Notes: a model not told the origin generated them from the letters alone. DNA of 64,000 nucleotides from Shinisaurus crocodilurus (GCA_021292165.1 CM037879.1:247133797-247197796), one strand, 5' to 3'; positions 11,173-23,970 are shown, numbered from the stretch's first letter. Program-made: numbers and translations.

Positions 11173-12585
11173 CCACCTGACCTGTCCTGCCTAACCTGCT
11201 TCTCATTGCATGTGTCCCAAAAGCCTGGATTACTCAAGCATGCCCTCTAGGCTCTGAGCTGAAGAGCAAAAACGGATTGGTTGTGCTCCCTCCCTCCCTT
11301 CATCTATCTCATGGCTATAGGGGCAAAGGGGAGTCAGCCCTCAGCCAATCAGACATCTGGAAAATCACCCCATCTCTAATTGTTTGAGAAGGAGATAGGA
11401 GAAGGAGAAAAGGGTAAGAAATGCACACTTGTTGAAGGATATGTGTTTGGCATGATTATTTATACAGCTTCTCAAATCCATGAAGCTTATGTAGCTTAAA
11501 CCTTCATCCTGCATCTTGGGGTGCTTTCCTTACCCCAGACTCACATTCTGTGGTGTAATTTACACATACATAGACCTACAATCCTGTCCTTTTAGGACTT
11601 TGCCTAAAACAGGGCAGTAAAAAAATATCCCCAAATTTCAGCCACCTGCCTTTTACAGTTTTCTTTCTATAAATAAATCATGCCTGGGACATAAAATGTC
11701 CCAGAAATCTGCATAGGAATAGGCTTTATGGGGGACTTCTTATCTCAAACAACTGAAACAATTAGAGGGGAACAATAGGAAGTCATCCACAGGTCATCTT
11801 AGTCTCTTTTGATAGTCAAGAACAATAGCAAACACCTCCTTCAAACAGAAAAGAAATCCACTGAGGGAAAGCTTTGTTATACTGATTTAAAGTTTACAAG
11901 CCTCAGGCCTTTTTCAGGCTTTTGTACTGCTAATTGACAGTCATTAGGCCTGTCTTTATTATGCAGATTTCCTGAAGGAAATATTAGGGAAGGAAAGATT
12001 AAGTCTGAACTGACCATAAGTAGCTGAAACATGAAATACATTCTTATTCTGATCCTAACAGCTTGGGGAAAACTTTCAGTAAGACAAAAGCCTTTCATAT
12101 GCACAATTTGCCTTGCCTGAAGCACTTTTTTTGGGGGGGGGGTGACTTGGGCACCCCCTAAACAATGCATGCAGTTGTAAAAAAAAAACAAAAACCAACT
12201 GGATGAAGGTTAACCCAAACCCCATGGCCATCGAGGGGAAGGGGTAAATCCTGTGACTGCTGCTTTCATTGGGGCTCTTTACATGGCCCTCAATGCTATT
12301 GTTACCACATTACCACCAGCTGGGCATGTAGATGGCTACAGATGCTCATATTTTTAATTTTTTTTAAATATTTATTTATTTACTTAGCGTAGAGTATTTT
12401 TCCCACTCCTCACCCAAAAAAGTTACAGGTGCAATCCTAGGATTTGCAAGAAAGAACGCTGTGTCACAACTAGGTATGGTTGGATCTGCCCCCATGACCC
12501 CCGTGGCTCTGCTTCTGCTGACCTACTGTCCACCCCACCAGTAAGATTGTCCACAAGCCACCACTGCACATAGGTGAACAGAGTG
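11173..12585. other. Unassigned intergenic DNA
   Basis: No coding frame is convincing. There is a homopolymeric G tract near 12132 and an A-rich tract near 12180. The stretch around 12345-12390 is AT-rich and could be an old LINE tail. It may include the 5' part of the Ty3/gypsy element that follows, but I could not recognise gag or an upstream LTR. Confidence 0.4.
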
Positions 12586-12589
12586 TGAG

Positions 12590-14600
12590 CCATGATCCTA
12601 AGAAGGTGGAGGTAATTTTGAGAATTAGCACCCCATAATCCACTGCAGAACTGAAAAGGTTTTTGGGAATGGTACAGTATTTGGGCAGATTTCTATCAAA
12701 GTTGGCAGAGATACTGCACTCCTTAACTGCTAATGGGAAATGCAACTTGGTATTGGGGTCCAAAACAAGATAAAGCCTTCACACATAAAATTGCTAGCAT
12801 TTTATGTTAGCAACTGACATACTGTTGTGAGTGCCAATGCTAGCAGCTCCGGATTAGGAAGACCATTAGGGGGAGTGTTCGGAAAACAAATGAGTTAAAG
12901 CCAGTAGCCTATTAACAGATGTAGAGACCCATTATACAGTACTCAAATTGAAAAGAAGTGTCTGGCAGCAGTCTGAGCATGTGAAGCACCTCTATGGGCT
13001 TGAATCCTTCAAACTAAAAGCAGACCATAAACCTACCTTTAGTGCCACTAATAACCTGCAAAGATTTAGAACAGGTACCAATAAGATGTCAGAGGCTTCT
13101 ACACAAGATACAGTGCAATCCTAAAGCACAGTATAGACAAGGCAAGACACTTGTAGTGGCAGATACATTGTCAAGGCATCCACTGAAAAATTCAGATTCA
13201 GCCAGAACCAGTCCAATTTGTTGAGGAAGTTGAGAATCATGAAACAATACTATAAGCTTCTAAACCAGATAGATACAAGTTCTTACCATCTCTGATACAA
13301 ACCTACAGGCAGTGTTAAAGTTTGTAAGAAATGGTTGGCCATCACACATGCTATCAGCCAAACTCAAACCTTACTTTGAGGAATGAGGCAGCCTTACAGA
13401 GTCAAAGGGATTTGTTCTTTATGGTGATAGAATTGTCATTCCACTGAGATAAGACATAGTAGTGAAACTCCATGATGGCCACCGGGGTATCACCAAATGC
13501 AGATAGTGTGCAAGACTGTTCAGTGGCTACAACTAGGTCAGGACTTTAAACTGCTGGTAGCAAATGGTGAATTCTGCCAAAAGAATAAACTCTCTCAGCA
13601 AAAGGAACCACTAATAGCCATTCCATTGCCAAAGAGGAGCAGGCATTTGTGAATTACAAGGGCATAAGTACCTGGTTGCTATAGAGTAGTGTGGTGTAGT
13701 GGTGAGAGTGTTGGACTGGGACTCGGGAGATCCGGGTTCTAGTCCCCGCTCGGCCATGAAACTCACTGGGTGACTTTGGGCCAGTCACTGACTCTCAGCC
13801 TAACCTACCTCACAGGGTTGTTGTGAGGATAAAATGGAGAGGAGGATTATGTAAGCCGCCTTGGGTTCCTTGCAGGAAAAAAGGTGGGGTATAAATATAA
13901 TAAATAAATAAATAAATATTCCCCCAACCTCCCCCCCCCCGAGATATCTGGAAATAGCACATGACTATCTTACAAGCTCTGCCACCATTAGTTGTTCAAA
14001 GAACATATTTGCCAGGTGGGAGTGTCCTGATGAACTTCTTACAGATAATGCCCCACAATTTTGGGGGAAGGTGTCCATCCAGTTTGCAAAGAAATAACAT
14101 TTTAGCTACATTACAACCAGCCGCTACTACCTACAAGCTAATGGAGAGGCAGAAAGAGCAGTCCAAACCACAAAGCAGATCCTGAAACAAGAAGAGCCAT
14201 TTTTAGCTTTACTGACTTGTACAGCAACTCCCATTAATGCAACAAAGTATAGCCCAGCTGTGAACACTGGTTCTTCTGACCCTAGAATTGAACCAGTATC
14301 AGAAAAGTCCACATAGCAGACGAAAAAGCTCAAGATGCCTATAAGTTCCGTTTTGATAAACATCATGGGGTAAAAGCATTACCAGAACTACATCCTGGTA
14401 CACAGATGAGAATAAAACTTGAGAATCAGAAGGGATGGTCAGAATCAGCAACTGTAGAGGGGCAATATTTAACACCACAGTCCTATGTTGTCACAACTAA
14501 CAATGGCATGTACAGGAGGAATAGAAGACACACACAACTTGTGCTAGAATTGTGTCTGACTGAGCATACAACCCCGAGACCTCAGAAAGAGATTTAGCAG
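12590..14600 (+). pseudogene. Ty3/gypsy retrotransposon pol remnant (RT end, RNase H, integrase)
   Basis: In order along the plus strand: ELKRFLGMVQYLGRFL (12650-12700, RT thumb/connection); SANASSSGLG and LKADHKP with YTQ-like residues (12830-13035, RNase H); LVVADTLSRHP (13150-13190, RNase H end); LHDGHRGITKC (13470-13505, integrase zinc-finger region); DNAPQFWGK and [15 protein letters not shown] (14045-14165, integrase core with the conserved D and E). Frames change repeatedly and stops are present. A Sauria SINE splits the integrase at 13685. No gag or intact LTR pair was found. Confidence 0.85.
13685..13919 (+). mobile_element. Sauria-type tRNA-derived SINE, copy 1
   Basis: The tRNA-like head reads gtggtgtagtggtgagagtg (A box) and gggttctagtcccc (B box). 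It is followed by the conserved body (cactgggtgactttgggcca, cacagggttgttgtgaggat) and a tail aaaaaggtggggtataaata ending in an AAAT repeat. The structure matches the squamate SINE family thought to use the Bov-B/RTE machinery. It interrupts the gypsy integrase core. Confidence 0.9.
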
Positions 14601-14929
14601 AAGGACAAAGCTTGTCAACAGACCAACATCGAGCAACTGAGCCTGTAACATCAATACAGGTTCAAACATACACCACCAATGAATTTATTACCCATCTTCG
14701 AGCATGGAAACATCACTTCCAGTTCCAGAGGCAGAATTTCCAGATCAGGAAACTTTCACCATTAATTATTATATACATAGAAATAGCAACTAGTTGTGGG
14801 GCAGAATAATGTCCAGGTGCTATTAGAGGTGATTGATAGTCTACTTATCACCTCAGGGTAGGGATGTCATTAAAAGAGGTCAATATTGTTTGTTGCTTAG
14901 TTCAGTTGTGGGTTTCACATAGTTTAGAA

Positions 14930-14985
14930 CTCAAAGGAGGGGAAATGTAGTGAAATGTGATCCTCAATAGATACAGAGAGACAAT
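14930..14985 (+). repeat. Possible polypurine tract and 3' LTR start of the gypsy element
   Basis: A purine run (caaaggaggggaaa) is followed at once by tgtagtgaaatgtgatc. This is the order expected for a polypurine tract next to an LTR beginning in TG, about 340 bases downstream of the integrase remnant. No second LTR copy was identified to confirm it. Confidence 0.35.
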
Positions 14986-15962
14986 GGGCCAGTTTGCATG
15001 TAATACTAAACCATCATGGGTTAATTAACCCACTGGGCTTCGCAGTACACACTGGCTGCCATTTTGAATATGCATGCTGCAGTATATGTGCACTGTGAAT
15101 TGTTGCTGTTGTGTCTCTTTCTCTCCTACTCCCCCCTCTCCAGCCAGAATATCAAGCACAGCTCACGGATTTCATTGTAAAGCTTTATTAAGCAAAAGCA
15201 GGGCAATGCTGATGGTTGCAGAAATGTGTTACACAAAAGTAAAGAAAGTAATTCAAGACCCTTTATCCTGTCAATGGGAGGTCAGAAATGTTAAACAGTT
15301 GATTCTGCACTGAGGTGTTTTGCGTGTCCTCACCCTCAAACTAGAGAACCAACTCCGCCCCTAAGGTGGGTCAAAAGTCTTGTTAGCCAACCGAGCCGAG
15401 CAACGAAGAGACATCAGCTGTTCTTGCCTACGTAATTTACCCCGCTCTCAAGGATCAGTTACAGAGGCTGGTTTCCCACCCCCTTCCCTCAAGAGCTCTT
15501 CTACCCCTCCTCCCAGCTCTGCCTCCTGTTCCAAGATTCTTTTTCCCCACCTCCCCCTGCCTCAGGCTGTAACCTTGACGGTGCAGCTGAGTTTGGGTTA
15601 TCTTCAGAAAGAGGCACTGCTCCTAACCCTTCTTCTACCTCCCCCTCCCCTTCCGTTTCAGAGTCCATTTTCACGAAATCTGACCAATGCTATTAGGGAA
15701 TCAGAACTGGAGGGGCTAGGAGAGCTAGCCCCAACAGTTGTGTTGTGTGAACCCGGGTGTTGTGGGTTTGCACAACATAACCCTAGGTGTCACATAACCC
15801 TAGATTGTTTATCCCTCATATAAGCCAAGACATCCAGGTTCGTATGACACGAAAAAACCCTGGTTGGGGGTTGAATATGCAAAATGGCACCTGTGGGTGC
15901 TGCTGCTCATTGTGGGTTAAATAACCCATGGTGAGTTGCAGCGTGTTGTGTGAACCAGGTCA
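14985..15962. mobile_element. Non-autonomous DNA transposon, about 980 bp, with long diverged terminal inverted repeats
   Basis: The left end has ccagtttgcatgtaatac, then catgggttaattaaccca and tgccattttgaatatgca. The right end has, inverted, tgcaaaatggc, gggttaaataacccatgg and gtgtgaaccaggtc. The arms align over about 90 bases with moderate divergence. The interior carries no transposase; the 15380-15823 frame is a chance frame rich in proline and serine. Similar phrases occur near 9650-9950, 28945-29520 and 63490-63800. Confidence 0.65.
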
Positions 15963-16749
15963 ATGCTTTATATTGAAAAGTGAAACTAAAAGCAAAGGGA
16001 GTGAAGCATGAAACAGAAGGTGAGTTATTTGGACTGTTCTCTAATTAGTCGTCAATAAAATAGTTATTGTTAATGTACTGCAGTCCTCCGCATTCATTAA
16101 ATATAATAAATTATGCCCAACCATACATCATCCACCGGTCTCTGCAATGCTTTCAGGGTTCAAAACAGTTTTTTGCCTGGACTCTATTTTTCTTCCTATT
16201 TATGAGGGCAGGGAAGGGAATCAAGGTCCAAGATCAAACCTTTTGTACCTCAAAACAGGAGGATAATCCAAAGTTTTGTCTTCCATGCTTTGATGTGAGA
16301 TCTGTATAGAATAGCTGAAATGTTCCCATAAACATAGATTTTGTGGCTACCATGCTTTCCCACTGCCCAGTTGTAGTTTGCTAAAAAGGAAGGAACATGT
16401 TGTGTATTAGACACATCTAGATGAGCTAGTTTCATATGGATCACTGTGTGACAATTGAAAAAATCACTTATTTTGAAGAAAACTGGCTATCTGAATGTGG
16501 CCTGAGAAAATTGTGTAAATTTTCATAATATAGTTCCCTTTCCTTTTGTCTTCTATAAGAAATGATGTTATAATATTGGGTTTTGGTATTGAAAGTCACT
16601 TCTTTTACTTGTGGGTAGTGTAAATTGTGCCATTCACAAATTTAAGAAGGAAATTAAAAATAACTTCAGAATTCTGTCTCTAGTATTTTATATATGTAAA
16701 CATTTGAACTTAGATTAATAGAACAATTCTCAACTCTCTAAGCTATTTA

Positions 16750-16882
16750 AGGTGTGATCATATGCATGTTTAGACAGAAAAATGTCCTACAACTCCCAGC
16801 ATCCCCCAGCCAGTATGACTGGCTGGGGAATGCTGGGAGTTGTAGGACCTTATTTGTATCTAACATGCATACAATTGTGCCC
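16750..16882. mobile_element. Palindromic MITE with SBS-like core, copy 1 (Harbinger-like)
   Basis: The arms are atatgcatgtttagacagaa, then cctacaactcccagcatccc, and inverted ggaatgctgggagttgtagg, then aacatgcatacaattgtgcc. TTA triplets lie at both ends (16747-16749, 16883-16885), consistent with a PIF/Harbinger-type target duplication. The second copy is at 52746-52869. Confidence 0.75.
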
Positions 16883-17741
16883 TTAGTGTGTATGGCATTG
16901 CAGTATCAGATCATAATTCACATTTTCAAAGGTTTTCTTAATATCCATAAAGGCAGAAATGAACTTTCATAACATCTAGACTTACATACCAATGGGAATT
17001 GTTTCAAGATTAGAGGCTAAAAAGGAATATCAAACTTAATTTTTATGAACAAAATAGAAGCTTGGAAGATGTTTTCACACATCCAGAAAACTGTACCTGA
17101 GAGCACAATTTGGACACATTATAGTGAAAAACAATGCTTCAAACAGAAGTGTTCAACTAGTTGCTGATTAAAGAGAACAGCATGAATTTCTCAACTATGG
17201 CCCACATTAATTTTGTTGCTAGCTCAGTATATGGGATGATTTACAACACCTTATACAAAAATGAAAAATACACCTTGTTTTCAAATACTGGGGGGTGGGG
17301 GTGCATTTTCACTGCAACTTTTCCATACTATGCTAGATGGAAACAGTGCAAATAAATACACATCATGAAAATATAATTCTAGAACTTGATAAAAATATGA
17401 ATAGCCAACAGCCCAGAATGCCATTTGGGCTTTTGTTGTGGTCTTTTGCCTCTTGCACCGCTGTAGGCACACTTCTTATTCCTACTTAGGGTTGATAGCG
17501 GTAGCTCCAGGCATGAGCTGCTAGGTAGTTGGCAGCCACTGAGAAATTACTGAGGTGTGTTGGCATATTGAGATGAGGTGATACTAGGTTTGGTGGAATG
17601 GATTACTGTCCTTCCTGTCCCACTGCAAGGGCTGAAGAACCAGCAACAATGGCTTTGACCCAGTACTGACACATTCCCATATGAACTGACACCGAAGGCC
17701 AAACTAGATGTAACATTGGAGATCTGTGATTAGGATCTCCT

Positions 17742-17793
17742 ACACACACACACACACACACACCTATCTATCTATCTATCTATCTATCTATCT
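17742..17793. repeat. Compound microsatellite (CA)n(CTAT)n
   Basis: A CA dinucleotide run at 17742-17762 passes directly into a CTAT tetranucleotide run to 17793. Confidence 0.95.
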
Positions 17794-18358
17794 GGGAGAG
17801 GTTGTTTACTCTTTTCTTACTTTGCTCTTTCTTCAATGAAGCTTCTGGGGAGGGGGGGCATGAAAGACTGTTTTTCAAAGTGCCACCTCTGATTTTCAAA
17901 GCAGCCAAGCAGCCAAAAGGAAGATCTCACATATCCAGTCTGGCTCACAGTCAAATAATTCTTTATCCCCGATTTTCTTGTATGAAAAACAATGGAGGCT
18001 TTGACAGCCCCCCCCCCCCTTCAGATACCATAATTGCTTCCCTGTGTCCTTGTTTGCTTATGGGAGCATCTGAGGTGCAGAATGGGTAAGGGCTCTGCCA
18101 AACCTTCTTGTTCTATTCACACTTTAGGAGAGGGAGGTTAAAGCCCTTTGCAAGTATCTCAGTTGGGAGAAAATAGCTGAGCTGCATTGTATAAATTTCA
18201 GTTTCCCTGGTGGAAAAACATTCATGTGCAAAATGTGTTGAGAAATTTCCATGATTTCATTAATAAACCTGCCTTACACCATTGGTTTCTCATTCTTTTC
18301 AGTTTGGTGTGTGGTTCAGGGTTACATGATATACCTATGGCCATATTAAAACTCAGTA

Positions 18359-18620
18359 CAGTAATGCCTTGGATTGCAAGTAACTTGGTCTGAGAGCGTT
18401 TTGCAAGACAAGCAAATTTTTTTAATTTTTTTTACTTGATAAACAAGCAAGTTCTTGCAAGACAAGTACTCGTAGGGATGTAACCGCTCGCCTCAAGCGG
18501 GCATAGCGGGCCAAAATCAGCCCCGCTCACGCTCGCCAGAGACTCGCTTTGATATAAGAGGGTTTTGGATTACAAGCACGGTTCCTGAACGAATTATGCT
18601 TGCAATCCAAGGTATTACTG
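18359..18620. mobile_element. Tigger-like (pogo) MITE, copy 1, with a GC-rich MITE fragment inside
   Basis: The termini are cagtaatgccttggattgca and tgcaatccaaggtattactg, perfectly inverted over most of 20 bases and flanked by TA (18357-18358, 18621-18622). The left interior reads gagcgttttgcaagacaagc. At 18474-18548 a fragment starting tagggatgtaaccgctcgcc replaces part of the interior found in the 49413 copy; it resembles the left end of the GC-rich hAT MITE family but lacks its right end. Confidence 0.88.
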
Positions 18621-18754
18621 TATATATCTAAGGTACTTTTGTTACTTTTCTAGTGAATACCAGCATTAGAATCTACTCTTCAATACTATGTCAGCTCTAA
18701 CTCATGCATCTTTCTCTTTAAAGATCTCTTATTTGATCCCACCTGCCGCCCCAA

Positions 18755-19700
18755 GATGAAAAAACAGGCATGTTTACCTTAGAGGAAAAGAAATTAAACA
18801 GGAGCATGATAGCAGTTGTTTAATATATAAAAGATAGTCATTAAAAAGAGGGATACAAAAAATCTCTTACAGGGGGATTTTATGCTTATATTATTCTCTC
18901 TCTGGTGGGTCAAATCCCCTTTCCATTGTCTAAAAAATCCTCCCTTTTGTTTATAACGTTGCATACTTTCCTTTTTGCCTATAACTATTTAATCCAGGGT
19001 TAAATAAGTTCATTACTGGTGGAACTTAATAAAAGCAATGTTCAGTGAGTGATAATCTCTTTAGATGCAAAATTTAATTAACTGAGCTCTTTCTTAATGA
19101 GCCTGAATAATAATTGAGCTGGATGTATGGAGAACAATGCAGCTGTAATAAGGGTTGACACTGAGGGAAAGGACTCTAAAAGAAGAGATAATCTGATAAC
19201 ACTTCAGAATGAAAACAATGTTTAAATCTATTAATTTTCTTGCTAATTCCCACTGCATTTATTGAGAATGAGATGCTAAGGGCCAAACATGCAGGAAATC
19301 CATGATCAGATCGATGAATGTTTTTGCTTAAAAACGGCTGTGAAGAACTCCACATTTGATTGAAGCAGTGGCTCTGGGGAGGTGATGTTTAATCCTTTCC
19401 CATTTTTCTGATCTAAACTTACTCCTCCAAACCTGCTAGCCGATTCAGTTTTATTTATTTGTATCCAGTCATTACAGAGCAAGAGTTGAACTTTTATCTC
19501 TTTATAAAAGTAACACCAGTTAATATAAATAAAATTGACAGAAACCTGAATTATATAAAACAAATTTAAAGTCAAATATCTCCCTGGTGAAATACTGATT
19601 TCCCCTTTAAATTTGTTCCTATTTTACAAGTTAAATAAATAAAATTTACACAAACCTGAATAAAATTATATAAAAGCAATCATGAATTTAAAACTCTCAA
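18755..19700. other. Unassigned AT-rich region; candidate conserved noncoding DNA
   Basis: No transposon signature is recognised. The stretch 19000-19290 is rich in TAAT-core motifs (gcaaaatttaattaactgag, gcctgaataataattgagct) without simple repetition, a texture often seen in deeply conserved enhancers. This is an impression only; alignment to other vertebrates would decide. Confidence 0.3.
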
Positions 19701-20750
19701 TCTTCTGGCAAGACACACCATTCTCCCTTTAAACTGTTTCCCTAACATCAATTACTGCAGATAAAAAACGTGCAGTTTTTGCAGATAGATATCTATCTTG
19801 CCCACAAATTAAAGTCTCATGGATGGGCCTCCCCCATATCTTTCCAAAATCTGACCCAAATATTAGCACATTATACAAAGGACAATAATAATAATAATAT
19901 ATATACAAGGTCATCTACGTATTTCAAACCACAAGGAGAAGGTACACTCAGAATATGGCCTATTCCAGTATCTTCTTCTACAACAAATGAAGGCATTAGC
20001 AGTGGTGCAACTAGGTAATTTTAGACTTTGATCTTATGAGGCTGCCTTTAGATAGTCATGTGTACTGATACAGTTGCTCTATCCATCGCTAGGGATATGA
20101 CAGACAGCCTCTGCCTCAAAAGGTTTTTAGTGGGCTCCATGCCCAAACTCTTTATGTATAATTCTCTTCCAAGAAGTATATGTTTATTTCCTCAAAGGCT
20201 ATCCTAAGAGGAAACCAAGAATCACGAAAGATAATTTTTAAGCAACAGTTTAACATTTTACATGCCACTGTTTACATTTTTGCTGAAGCTGGTTCAATGC
20301 TACATAAATCAGAAGGAAGGAACCAAAGGGGGGAGCACTATTAATGAATGTAAAAAATGTTTTTTACATTCTCCAATGGGTTTAATTCCTAGAGGCCTAC
20401 ACCCCTCCAAAGTTTCTACCAGCATTGCTGGGGGTGGGGAGTATTTTCCCTCAGCAGGACGACTAGCAACTTTGGGGTGGATGTTGTGACTTAGACTGGA
20501 AATGTGGTGTTGGGGAGTGAATTAAACGTCCCTTTCTCAACATTGCTAATCCAGTCAAATTTGGAGCCCCACTTGCAGCTGTTTTTAAGTAAAAAAACTA
20601 AATGTTGACAGATCCGATTACATATTTCCTACATAATGTATAGTTTGGCTCTAAAACCAGCCTAGTAGCTTAGAGGTAAGTGCTGTTGTTCAAACTGAAA
20701 TACTGAGTCTCTGCTTTATGATAGGAGAGCTGTGTATAGAATGATCAGAC
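19701..20750. other. Unassigned intergenic DNA
   Basis: Contains an ATA/AAT run near 19886-19905 and no recognisable repeat family or gene. Small frames are not supported. Confidence 0.4.
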
Positions 20751-20758
20751 CTTTAGGT

Positions 20759-21028
20759 CAGTGGTTCTCAACCTTTTTGCCCCATGCACCCCTTTCACCA
20801 TGTCAGAATGTCATCCCCCCACCAAGATTGTCATCTTCCAAGATTCATCTTCCAAGATTGTCTGACTTAATCTGGGCCATAAAATAAGGTGTGATGTCCT
20901 GTAGATTATGTACAATCTGTAGAATTATAATTTGTAGAAAGATCAGTATTCCAACAGTTTGAGTCTATGGTCCCAATTCCCCCCCTGAAATCCTAACCCG
21001 CCCACCCGCCCCCGGTTGAGAACCCCTG
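20759..21028. mobile_element. 270-bp hAT MITE with perfect 8-bp target duplication
   Basis: The left end is cagtggttctcaaccttttt and the right end is ggttgagaacccctg. The 8-bp duplication ctttaggt is exact at 20751-20758 and 21029-21036. The CAGTGGTTCTCAA terminus resembles mammalian Charlie/MER5-class hAT elements. The interior (about 20820-21000) holds a small internal repeat of catcttccaagatt. Confidence 0.93.
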
Positions 21029-21036
21029 CTTTAGGT

Positions 21037-23870
21037 AGTGTTGTGAATATTCTGAAGCAGAATTTTGATTCCTGGTCACTGTTTTTTTTCTTTTATTTTC
21101 ATGGAAGTTTCCACAGTGTCAGCTAAAAGTTATGGAAACCAAAGCTGTGAATTTGGGGCAGGGTAGGGCCATGGCCAACTTTCCCCAGTGACTGTAGGAT
21201 CTTCTGTATCCTCAACACCTTTTTGTTAGGGCTATTCAAGTAGCTTCAGATACAACCCAAATTAGTGTATTATGAGTCTGGAATCTGAAGCTTCCAAACT
21301 GCTCATGAATCAGGTTCAACACTTCAGATATGTAATGGTTTGTCAACACTTCTCAAGTGCTCAGGATTTGAGCCTGCCTTTTAAAGCTGTCCCTCTCTCC
21401 CTGATTAGCTCTGGAGAGCTTTTGATTTTCATTGAGGGTCCCTGAAATTACCAAAATGCTTCTGAATTCGTGTAGTTACAGTATGTCTACAACATGCCAG
21501 AAACCATTGTGGTGACCACCAAAAAATGGCAATGAAGGGGCCTCTCAGCTAATTTCCCTATACAGATCCAACACTGAAAACTGGTTAAGGAGGAACAACC
21601 TTGTATCAGAAATAATGGCAGCATTTGCCAATAGGAGACTTTATACTTTGTCCTCATTCTCTTATGGAGCAGCCAATCAACTCTTACAAATATCACAATT
21701 TCATTAGTGTGTCATTCATTTCAAAAGCCTTAGTCCTCAATTACACATAATTTTGACCGCATTTGTGCCACATTTTAGACTTATGCAGTGCACACCTATG
21801 CATATCTACTTGGAAATTAGTCCCATTGGGTTCATTGGGACATACTTTGAGAAGTATGTTCACAGAGGATTGCTATTAAGGGTTGCACATTATGCTTAGT
21901 AGGCATTGCTTCCCCCAAAACAATTTTCCAAGTGGCTAGCAGGCAAAAACTAGGGGGAGGTGAGGTAATTCTCGTGTGTTATATGAAGACTTGGCCAACA
22001 CAGCAGTCTTGGGAATGAACAAAGTATCATCTAAAACCTTAAGTTGCATCTCCTAACCATTCTTTATGCTTTGAGCCAATGTGGTTCACAGTGATCCAGG
22101 AGGCAACTCAAGGCATTGGTGGGGTTTTTTTTTTAACTTTTACAAACGTTAAATCAAAATAGAGTGTAAATGATTAGTCTTGGAGTGGAGAATTAGTTGA
22201 ATGTTCGGGATAGGGGAATGTTCGAGATAGGAAGGAGAGGGAATAGCTGTCCAGAGCAGGAAAACAAAAACCTAAAAGATAAGAAGAAAAAAGTTATTAA
22301 AACAAAAATATTTAACTTCATCTGAATTAAGTTTAATGTGTTTGATGATGTGACAGTTCCTACATCCTTAACAGTTACTACTTTGGTATTAATATAAGGT
22401 AACAGCAATGTTTATATGTGGTGTTTTTCTTATCGCAGGGTTGATTTCCACAGTCATGATTCAACGATTTACAGAAAAGCATGTAAACTGAAAAATATTG
22501 TGTTTGAGGTGTTATAAAATCTAAATATGAAAACTGACTGTGGTTTTTGGTCCATGGTGATTGTTTCACGCAAATAAGTTATTGTTGCAGTCAAAAGTGA
22601 TGGACATTTAATGTGAACTTACCCTTGGCAAGGATGTGAATTGTACTAATGCCTTCTGACTAATACAGCAGAAATATCCTAATTACTGAATTACTGAACA
22701 TAGAATTATCTTACAAAACACACAATGTTCTCAGATTTATTGCAAAAATTAAGAGCAATAAGGAGAAAATCCATACATACATATTCAGCTAATAACATAA
22801 CTAGGACATCAACACCAGTGGAGTGGATCTTCTATGTGTTATAACCAAAACACCCAATAGTATTTAGAGAAGAATCTTAAATCAAGTCAAAGAAACTCAT
22901 TCATAGAGCTAAAACAGATTGGCAGATGCTCTAGAGTTTACATGATGTATCTGTTGCTAGGCTGTACCATTTCTTACTGCAGCTGAGTGGGGTAGAACGT
23001 TTGACTGCTCCCCCGCATAAAAAAAGTCTTTGTACATTCAAAATCTGCATGTCAAGAAAAAGGCTAGCCTGGAATCTTCTCTCTATATGAAAGTTTTGCA
23101 GGAAGTACTGTGTGTGAGGGGAATGTTTGAACATTAGATCCTCAACCTACAGTTTGAAATGGGGCAGCCCAAGGAAGAGATACATGACGTGGTGCTTGTG
23201 TTTGACTGTTTTAGCTAATGAACCAGGAGACAGCTTTTTCAAAACTCAAGAGGTAAGAATTCTTTGCAAGGTTGAGCAATAGACAGTCTGAAAATATATA
23301 GTTTTTGAGGCCCTTCCATGGATCCCATGGGTTCTTTTTGGTGCTCCTGAGGAAATGTGCTAAAATCCCAGGGACAAAATATAATGAACTTAATAGTTCT
23401 CATTTCTTCAAATTTCATTATTTCTAAGCTCATCATGATTTTTAAGGTACTGTACAACAACTAAACGATTTAGAACATTTGGAATACCAAGAACTTTAGT
23501 CACTGCAACTAGTTTCAAAGTCACACTTCAGTAGGGATGTATCATATTTTCCAAAATAAATTCAATGGGTTCCTGAAATTGAAATTCATTTGTTAGTATG
23601 CACACTTTTCGAGAAATCTTTTTATTAGTGTGCCTTAAAATGTAAACTGAAATCTCAATTTACTGCTGATCATTCTTAGAACTGCTGTTTAGAACTTAGC
23701 ATGTAAATGGCACCGAGTGGCACCATCTAAAGATCTTTTCTATCAGTTGCGGCATGTTTGTAATCTGTTATTTTATACAATTTTCCTGTAAATTTTGCTA
23801 ATTTCATATACACAAATAAACACAAATATGAACACCCAACCACCCAACTCATGATTTATTTCCAAAACAG
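21037..23870. other. AT-rich intergenic DNA; small MITE-end fragments only
   Basis: A semi-palindromic repeat fragment lies at about 21786-21880. A tagggatgtat terminus at 23532 suggests the left end of a hAT MITE whose right end was not found. The remainder shows no gene, RNA or named repeat. Confidence 0.4.
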
Positions 23871-23883
23871 ATAGTGTTATTGA

Positions 23884-23970
23884 AAAACAACTGTCTTGTG
23901 GCAAATTAAAGACTAACAATTTTATTAGGGCATAAGCATTCATGGATTGGAGTTGTAAAGGGGATGTTAC
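23884..23970 (-). mobile_element. Penelope-like element terminal region with degenerate hammerhead-like motif
   Basis: The plus strand reads cttgtggcaaattaaagact, then cataagcattcatggattgg. On the minus strand this corresponds to the squamate/turtle Penelope-like terminal sequence in which a CTGATGA..GAAA hammerhead core precedes GCTTATGC and a TTAGTCTTTAA stretch. Here the core is eroded (atgaatgc in place of GAAAGC). It lies on the 3' side of the minus-strand Penelope RT remnant. Confidence 0.5.

Larger units (their letters stand above)
15963..18358. other. AT-rich intergenic DNA with a small MITE and a microsatellite
   Basis: Apart from the palindromic MITE at 16750-16882 and the microsatellite at 17742-17793, no repeat or gene is recognised. 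Frames are short and lack gene-like composition or splice context. Confidence 0.45.

Noticed and set aside
13685..13919. tRNA gene
   Set aside because: A and B boxes are present, but there is no cloverleaf acceptor stem and the unit continues into a SINE body and tail repeated at three other places.
15380..15823. 147-codon Pro/Ser-rich frame
   Set aside because: It lies inside a non-autonomous DNA transposon with long inverted ends and has no domain or conserved motif.
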